Under the pieces are notes generated by a model, which ran no database searches, was not told the DNA's origin, and saw nothing but the letters and a program-made list of their open reading frames with translations. Positions 7,527 to 11,914 of a stretch of 11,914 nucleotides of DNA are shown piece after piece. The translations under genes and the position numbers were made by a program. Positions within the stretch are counted from its first letter, which is position 1. Each line of letters opens with the position of its first letter. The stretch comes from CAZADH01 sp964483805 (GTDB lineage Bacteria; Muiribacteriota; Ozemobacteria; Ozemobacterales; Ozemobacteraceae): the NCBI GenBank assembly GCA_964483805.1, contig CAZADH010000192.1, positions 1 to 11,914 on the forward strand. The letters are read 5' to 3'.

Positions 7527-8207
7527 TCAGCGCACCGTGGCCGAGCCAACCCCCTGAAACGCCGCGCACCGCCGCAGTTGCCACGCCATCACATGCGGCT
7601 CGACGCTCGCCACCTCACGGATCGGCAATCCTGCCGCTTCGAGCGCACCCCCAATGTAACCGTTGCAGTTGGCCAGCAACCAGTAGGGGCGCCGATGCTC
7701 GAAAAAGACGAACCCACCGCTGCGCATGATCTCGGCGCCGCGATCGCGGTGCAGGCGCACAATCATGCGCCGGCGGCCTTCATCAGAGAGCCAGAACTTG
7801 AACACCCGGTCGGACGGCAGGTTCTCGCGTTCCCACCGCGTGAACTGGAATAGGCCGAAGCGAATCACCGCCTCGGATGTCGTGAACAGACCACGCAGGA
7901 TATCGCCCCACCCCCGCCGGAGATCGATGTACCACGTCCGCGCCCCCATGTGCCACTCTTGATACATTCCGGTCTCGTAATCGGGGATATCGATAGCGGC
8001 ATGCATCGGCCCGAGCGAGACGTAGACGACATTGCGCTCGTCGCGCACCGTCGGCGGCCACAACGCGGGGTCGGGTTGCGGCAAGAACAGCCAGGCGACC
8101 ACTCCACCCACGACCAAGGCCGCGCCGAGGAGAATGCGTCGCCACGGCAGGCGCCAGACCCAGGTCGTGACGCGCCGCCAGCGACCGCTGGCCGCCGCCT
8201 CAGCCAT
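7527..8207 (-). CDS. DUF2459-like membrane-anchored protein, possible permuted papain fold
   Basis: 226 residues. A basic N-terminus (1-24) is followed by one membrane helix (about 25-41), leaving the rest outside the cytoplasm. The remainder follows the DUF2459 (TIGR02117-like) layout: VVYVSLGPMHAAIDIP (His69, equivalent to the family's GWHTGIVLP), RRGWGD, FWLSDEGRRR, and YWLLANCNGYIGGALEAAG (Cys181, equivalent to NTCN.W.ARALRAAG). The function of that family is not established. The early His and late Cys recall permuted NlpC/P60-type thiol hydrolases, which is inference. The start at 8207 has AGGA six bases upstream. It is the last gene of a three-gene minus-strand run, 61 bases after the CHAP-like gene, and converges on the lipoprotein gene. 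Several family positions differ, so it is a divergent member. Confidence 0.75.
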   Translation of the reverse strand: MAEAAASGRWRRVTTWVWRLPWRRILLGAALVVGGVVAWLFLPQPDPALWPPTVRDERNVVYVSLGPMHAAIDIPDYETGMYQEWHMGARTWYIDLRRGWGDILRGLFTTSEAVIRFGLFQFTRWERENLPSDRVFKFWLSDEGRRRMIVRLHRDRGAEIMRSGGFVFFEHRRPYWLLANCNGYIGGALEAAGLPIREVASVEPHVMAWQLRRCAAFQGVGSATVR

Positions 8208-8268
8208 CGACAGTCCTGGCGGCCACAGGCAAACGCACCATGGTATTTACGTCGTATGTCGAAATCGG

Positions 8269-9264
8269 TCAGGGACGAATCAAGCCGGCGCGCACCGCAT
8301 CACCAAGCCCGGGGACGATCCCGTCGAGGAACTCGGCCACGGCATCGACAAACGGATTCGGAATGGCCAGCGGATTCGTCGAACCGGTCGCCGAGCCCGA
8401 GCCGTCGCTCGCCCCGGAACCGGACGCAATCAGGCCTGGACCGGGTGTTCCCGACGCCATGCCGGGATTCGGGTTGTCGGCATACGCCCGTGGTTTCAGC
8501 CCCATGATCTTGGCCACCGAGTAGACGCAGGCCACGGTGTTCACCTTGCGGGTGATCCGCTTTACCTGCTGAAAATCGGAGTTGCCGTTGATCGAGCCGA
8601 ATTCGTCACCGTTGCGCCACTCGACCACACAATGATGGTTGAGCGGCTTGAACTTCTTCTTCTCTTCTTCGGTCTTGGGTTCCTTCTCTTTGATGACCAC
8701 GATGTCGCCGACGTTCAGATACTTGGTCGTGTCGGGGAAGTAATACGGTTCGATGCGCTTCTTGGCCGCGGTCGACACACAGGTGTTCCACGACACCTGC
8801 ATGCCGGCGGTGCGCCACGCCCACACGCCGAAGATGCCGCACCAGTGCGCCGGGCCGGAGGCGATGCGGGCCTCGGGCGCCTTCAGTTGCGGCAACCAGT
8901 TGGGCTGGTCACGCTCGAGATCGGCATAGCCGTAGGCCACCTCATAGAACAGTTTGAGCCGCTGCCAGCCTTTCTTGAACCCGTCATCGCCGGCCCGTTC
9001 ATCGACGAGACCGACCTCGCCGGCCGCCAGCTCGACGATGCGATTGCGCATGGCCCACTCGTTGGCCACTGCCGGCGTGGCACTCGCCGCCGCACCGCTT
9101 CCCGCAGCGGTCCCACCACCAGGGGTGATCCCACCGTCGCGGGTCACGGCGCTGCCCGCCCCCGAGGCGGCGCCGACGGCGTCGCCCAGCCCCTGCGCCC
9201 AGCCCGAGGTACAAGCAATACCCAGTATTGCCAACGTCACAGCAATGATGGAGTGCAAACGCAT
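8269..9264 (-). CDS. Exported CHAP/NlpC-like cysteine hydrolase (predicted)
   Basis: 331 residues with a signal peptide (MRLHSIIAVTLAILGIACTS, cleavage near GWA), a Gly/Ala/Ser-rich spacer to about 65, a helical stretch (VELAAGEVGLVDERAG...), then a papain-like core: Cys142 at the start of a helix (HWCGIFGVWAWRTAG), the VGDIVVIKE strand, the His210/His211 strand (NHHCVVEW) and Asn226/Asn228 (INGNS). This Cys, GDIV, H.v, I.GN order is typical of CHAP/NlpC-type amidases and peptidases acting on peptidoglycan, so a cell-wall cut is likely but not proven. The C-terminus (about 255-331) is Gly/Ser/Pro-rich with a short hydrophobic helix. I chose ATG 9264 because AGGAG lies six bases upstream; ATG 9270 and 9282 are too close to or before that site. 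It lies 96 bases after the PhnD-like gene. Confidence 0.8.
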   Translation of the reverse strand: MRLHSIIAVTLAILGIACTSGWAQGLGDAVGAASGAGSAVTRDGGITPGGGTAAGSGAAASATPAVANEWAMRNRIVELAAGEVGLVDERAGDDGFKKGWQRLKLFYEVAYGYADLERDQPNWLPQLKAPEARIASGPAHWCGIFGVWAWRTAGMQVSWNTCVSTAAKKRIEPYYFPDTTKYLNVGDIVVIKEKEPKTEEEKKKFKPLNHHCVVEWRNGDEFGSINGNSDFQQVKRITRKVNTVACVYSVAKIMGLKPRAYADNPNPGMASGTPGPGLIASGSGASDGSGSATGSTNPLAIPNPFVDAVAEFLDGIVPGLGDAVRAGLIRP

Positions 9265-9302
9265 GGTCATCTCCTTTCGCAACCTGCGGGTTCGCGAAAC
9301 CG

Positions 9303-9324
9303 GGTCACGGGGTCACCGGGTCAC
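9303..9324. repeat. Three tandem GGTCAC units at 8-base period
   Basis: GGTCAC occurs at 9303-9308, 9311-9316 and 9319-9324, each followed by G or C pairs. The strict 8-base spacing lies just upstream of the CHAP-like gene. It may be a slippage product or a binding site for a protein; nothing further can be told from sequence. Confidence 0.6.
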
Positions 9325-9328
9325 GATT

Positions 9329-9354
9329 GCCCGTCGCCTGGTGCGGCGGCGGGC
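9329..9354 (-). terminator. GC-rich hairpin between the PhnD-like and CHAP-like genes
   Basis: GCCCGTCGCC and GGCGGCGGGC form a ten-pair stem with one wobble and a six-base loop. It begins seven bases after the PhnD-like stop codon. There is no T-run on the minus strand (AATCGTGAC follows), so it is not a standard intrinsic terminator. It could attenuate transcription or protect the mRNA 3' end inside an operon. Confidence 0.4.
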
Positions 9355-9360
9355 GGGAAT

Positions 9361-10494
9361 CTAGCGTTGCCGGACACTCTCGACCGCACGCAGAACAATA
9401 CGCACAGTGTCAATATCAGCCAGATTGGGCGGCATGAACTCGGTGATCGGGGTGCCGCCTGCACCGGCGTTCGCTTCGTTCAGAGTTGCGGTCTTCAACA
9501 GCGCCGCGGTGAGCCGATCCCGCAACTCGGGCGGACACGCGGCCCGACACGCCACGATGTCGGAAGGAATGTCGGCGGTTTTGGCCACGACGCGGACCTG
9601 GTCGGCGATCTTCTTGTCTTTCAGCGTCTCAATCGTGTCTTCGAGACACACACCCACGTCGATCTTCTTGTCGAGCACGGCGCGCAGAATGGCATCGTGC
9701 CCCTGCAGGAACTCGACCTTTTTACAATCTTTGTGGGGATTGATGTTCGCCAGCTTCAACTGGTAGAGCGGATACAGATAGCCGCTGGCCGACTGCGGAT
9801 CGACGAAGCCGATCACCTTGCCCTTGATGTCGTCGAGTTTCTGAATCGGGCTTTCCTTGCGGGTGATGAAGAGACCGTGGTAGGTCGACCCGGTGCGGCG
9901 CTTGGCCTGCGCCAGCGGAATCAACGAGTTCTTCTGGGTGCCGATGATGTATGAGGTCGGCCCGAGCCAGGCGAAGTCGATGGTGCCGCGATCGAGCGCA
10001 TTCAAGACGACGGCGTAGCTCTTCGAGGTGACGATGCGCACATCTTTGGCCCCGAGTTCCTTCTTGAGAAACGCGGTCAGGCTCTGCACGTGCGCCATCA
10101 TCTCTTTGAGACTGACGTACGGCGGCCGGCCGATCATGACCACCTTTTGCGATAGATCGAGGCCCGCCGGCGCCACCGCCGGTTTCGCGGTCACCGCGGT
10201 CGGCTTACCCGCCGGGGTCGGCGCCGGAACCGCATCGCCGCCGGCAACGGTCTGGACCGACGCGGCATCGCCCTCGGGTTCATCGGTGGGATAACCGGCC
10301 TCGACCGTGTCGGGGCGCGGGACATCTTCGGGACCCATGCCGAATTCGCGCAGTTCGCCCGCCGCCATCATCTCGTTGATCGTCGGATTCTCTTTGTCGG
10401 CCCATACCGGCGTCATCAGCGCCATGGCCAAAATGAAGATGCCAACCGCAAGTGATGCCTTCTGCCACCAGGACCCCGCGATGCCTTTGTTCAT
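9361..10494 (-). CDS. PhnD-like periplasmic substrate-binding protein
   Basis: 377 residues. Signal peptide about 1-32 (hydrophobic LAVGIFILAMALMTPVWA), then an acidic and Pro/Ala-rich extension (about 33-115), then a two-lobed binding protein of the PhnD/phosphonate-bd family: IGRPPYVSLKEM, DFAWLGPTSYI, TYHGLFITRKESPI, the hallmark DPQSASGYLYP from Asp232, and EFLQGHDAILRAVLDKKIDVG. Family members bind phosphonate, phosphite or related oxyanions for an ABC importer, or act as ligand-sensing modules. No permease or ATPase gene is in view, so the ligand and partner are open. The start at 10494 fits the signal peptide, with GGAG about eight bases upstream; the frame extends to an ATG at 10800, but that would overlap the divergent radical SAM gene. 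Four extra cysteines in the second lobe (CKKVEF, VCLED, ACRAAC) could form disulfides. Confidence 0.88.
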   Translation of the reverse strand: MNKGIAGSWWQKASLAVGIFILAMALMTPVWADKENPTINEMMAAGELREFGMGPEDVPRPDTVEAGYPTDEPEGDAASVQTVAGGDAVPAPTPAGKPTAVTAKPAVAPAGLDLSQKVVMIGRPPYVSLKEMMAHVQSLTAFLKKELGAKDVRIVTSKSYAVVLNALDRGTIDFAWLGPTSYIIGTQKNSLIPLAQAKRRTGSTYHGLFITRKESPIQKLDDIKGKVIGFVDPQSASGYLYPLYQLKLANINPHKDCKKVEFLQGHDAILRAVLDKKIDVGVCLEDTIETLKDKKIADQVRVVAKTADIPSDIVACRAACPPELRDRLTAALLKTATLNEANAGAGGTPITEFMPPNLADIDTVRIVLRAVESVRQR

Positions 10495-10677
10495 TGTGCC
10501 TGCTCCAGACCAGATCTGATTTTTGCCGGGTTCTTCGCGCCGCCACCCATGCGGCCCGACGCCACACCCCTCGGCCGATGCCGGCGTGCACTGCTGATGC
10601 ATGTTCGTGGAGCCTGACTGCCTCCAGGTGCAACCGACACTTCGTCGATGGTAGTCTGTGACCGGAGCCAATGCAAC
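10495..10677. promoter_or_regulatory. Divergent intergenic region, promoters not identified
   Basis: About 183 bases between the PhnD-like and radical SAM genes must hold promoters for both. I find no paired -35/-10 boxes of good quality on either strand. An AGATCT-centred palindrome, CAGATCTG, lies at 10513-10520. No convincing small peptide gene is visible here. Confidence 0.35.
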
Positions 10678-11796
10678 ATGACCGTCACCGACACCATCGC
10701 CGAGTTCCGCCGCCGGTTGAGTCGCGGCTGGACGCGACTGCTGACCCACTGGCAACGTCGCACGACGGTCATCCTCGAGATCACCCGTCACTGCAACCAA
10801 CGGTGCGCCTACTGTTATCGCCTTCCCGCCAGCACCGGCCCCGAAGCGGCGATGCCGGCCGAGACACTGCGCATCGTGTTGTCACGGCTGACCGCGCATT
10901 TCGGCCGGTTGCGGCTGACCTTGAGCGGTGGCGAACCGACCTTGCATGCCAACCTCGACGACCTTGTCACACAATGTATTGCCATTGACCCGAAGACCAC
11001 ATTGATCACCAACCTCAGCACGATGACGCCGACGCTGGCCCTGCGCCTGCGCCGGGCCGGGCTGGCGCAGATTCAGTGCACCTTCATTTCACCGGTACCA
11101 GCCGAGCACGAGGCGTTGTGTGGTCCCGGGTCGTTCATGCGCTGGGCCTGGGGTTTGCAGATCGCCCGCGACGCCGGGCTGAAGATCGGCGCCATCCTGC
11201 TGGTCACCCACCGCACCGTCGCCCAGGTGCAACGGTCGCTCGAGTTCCTGCTCGCGCTCGGACTCGAGAACTTCATGGTCAACCGCTACAATGCCGGTTA
11301 TCCGGCAACGAACAGCGACGCGCCCGGCGATGGTCTCTTTCTCGACCGCGCCGACCTGAACCGGTTCCTCGAGGCCCTTGAAGAAGCCGGCCGGCGCTGG
11401 CACCTGACCATCCCGCTTGGCGTGCCGATTCCCAGTTGTGTCGCCGACTTCTCGCGTTACCCGCATCTGGAGTTCTCATCGTGCCCGATCGGGCGCGACG
11501 AGGGCATGTACTGGGCCGTCGGCCCCGACGGGCAGTTGCGCGCCTGCAACCACCTGCCGACCGGACTGGGCAACCTGGTGACCACGCCGGTGGCCGAGAT
11601 CCTCGCGGCCCCACCGTGGCACGAACTGGGCACAGCAATACAATGTGCACCTTCTGTCTGCAAAGACTGCCGCAGTTTCGCCGTCTGCCGCGGTGGCTGC
11701 CGGGCAGCGGCGCTCACCTGGGGTCACGGCCTCGCGCGCGCCGATCCCTGGGTCGAACGGCTGCTTGGCGACCGTGACAACAACACGCGGGGCTGA
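10678..11796 (+). CDS. Radical SAM protein with SPASM domain
   Basis: 372 residues, cytoplasmic. It should bind S-adenosylmethionine at a [4Fe-4S] cluster held by Cys39, Cys43 and Cys46 (CNQRCAYC), with the SAM-contacting LSGGEPTLH motif downstream. The C-terminus is SPASM-type: Cys269 (SCPIG), Cys290 (ACNH), then Cys323, Cys328, Cys331, Cys337 and Cys341 (VCKDC, VCRGGC), giving ligands for auxiliary Fe-S clusters. Relatives modify ribosomal peptides or proteins (PqqE, anaerobic sulfatase maturases, peptide cyclases); which reaction applies here is not evident and no precursor peptide is seen. ATG 10678 is preferred: GGAG lies ten bases upstream; the in-frame ATG at 10648 has no ribosome site. 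Its stop is five bases from the stop of the convergent gene, with no terminator between. Confidence 0.9.
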   Translation: MTVTDTIAEFRRRLSRGWTRLLTHWQRRTTVILEITRHCNQRCAYCYRLPASTGPEAAMPAETLRIVLSRLTAHFGRLRLTLSGGEPTLHANLDDLVTQCIAIDPKTTLITNLSTMTPTLALRLRRAGLAQIQCTFISPVPAEHEALCGPGSFMRWAWGLQIARDAGLKIGAILLVTHRTVAQVQRSLEFLLALGLENFMVNRYNAGYPATNSDAPGDGLFLDRADLNRFLEALEEAGRRWHLTIPLGVPIPSCVADFSRYPHLEFSSCPIGRDEGMYWAVGPDGQLRACNHLPTGLGNLVTTPVAEILAAPPWHELGTAIQCAPSVCKDCRSFAVCRGGCRAAALTWGHGLARADPWVERLLGDRDNNTRG

Positions 11797-11801
11797 GCGT
11801 G

Positions 11802-11914
11802 TCAACGCTGCGACAACAGCGTGCGCAGCAATTGCTTCTCGTCGTTGCTGATCCGTTGCTCGTCTTCGAGCACATCGAGATAGCTGTAACAGTCGCGCTT
11901 GATGCGCTCGACCG
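11802..11914 (-). CDS. C-terminal end of an unidentified gene (partial)
   Basis: The last 36 codons and a TGA stop (11804-11802) of a gene that begins beyond the right edge. The visible residues, VERIKRDCYSYLDVLEDEQR and then ISNDEKQLLRTLLSQR, are charged and predicted helical, with no motif that I recognise. Coding is supported by the uninterrupted frame to the edge and by the tight convergent fit against the radical SAM gene, but with so little sequence the call remains moderate. Confidence 0.5.
   Translation of the reverse strand, partial: VERIKRDCYSYLDVLEDEQRISNDEKQLLRTLLSQR

Noticed and set aside
8032..9954. A rightward open frame of about 640 codons.
   Set aside because: It lies antisense to the CHAP-like, PhnD-like and DUF2459-like genes, whose motifs and signal peptides are clear. 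Its translation is Arg/His/Gly-rich with no domain, as expected from GC-rich codon bias.
10495..10800. N-terminal extension of the PhnD-like protein to an ATG at 10800.
   Set aside because: It would overlap the radical SAM gene on the other strand and put about 100 residues ahead of an obvious signal peptide.

Overview
The window is GC-rich bacterial DNA, coding-dense, and looks chromosomal. I see no rRNA, tRNA, CRISPR array, transposase or phage gene. Six of the seven complete or largely visible proteins carry a signal peptide, lipobox or membrane helix, so the organism has an elaborate cell envelope, most likely Gram-negative (FecR, lipoprotein, PhnD-type binding protein). The large adenylate cyclase with a CHASE2 sensor behind a FecR gene, together with a pilin-like Cys/Gly tail on an ankyrin protein, reminds me of deep-branching lineages such as Candidatus Riflebacteria/Ozemobacteria. 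That placement is inference from remembered sequence style and is weak.

Layout. 1-3161 (-): a CHASE2/class III adenylate cyclase of at least 1053 residues, cut by the left edge. 3175-4674 (-): a secreted FecR-domain protein directly upstream in the same operon, driven by a near-consensus sigma-70 promoter at 4709-4737. 4675-4979: divergent regulatory region. 4980-6002 (+): an exported ankyrin-repeat protein ending in a pseudopilin-like Cys-rich tail. 6210-7409 (+): a lipoprotein with a long Thr/Pro/Ala linker and an unrecognised C-terminal domain, with a consensus -10 box before it and a strong intrinsic terminator after it. 7527-8207 (-): a membrane-anchored DUF2459-like protein. 8269-9264 (-): an exported CHAP/NlpC-like cysteine hydrolase. 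9361-10494 (-): a PhnD-like periplasmic binding protein. 10678-11796 (+): a radical SAM/SPASM protein. 11802-11914 (-): the last 36 codons of an unidentified gene, convergent with it.

How they may work together. FecR plus CHASE2-cyclase reads as a periplasmic sensing unit that makes cAMP in the cytoplasm. The minus-strand trio 10494 to 7527 (binding protein, Cys-His hydrolase, DUF2459-like protein) may be one transcription unit acting at the envelope. Its two hydrolase-like members carry papain-type residues in opposite orders. The ankyrin protein and the lipoprotein may be co-transcribed or separate. The radical SAM enzyme stands alone, with no substrate peptide visible. The best candidates for something new are the enlarged CHASE2 sensor with an inserted beta-sandwich, the ankyrin/pilin-tail fusion, and the unrecognised lipoprotein domain.
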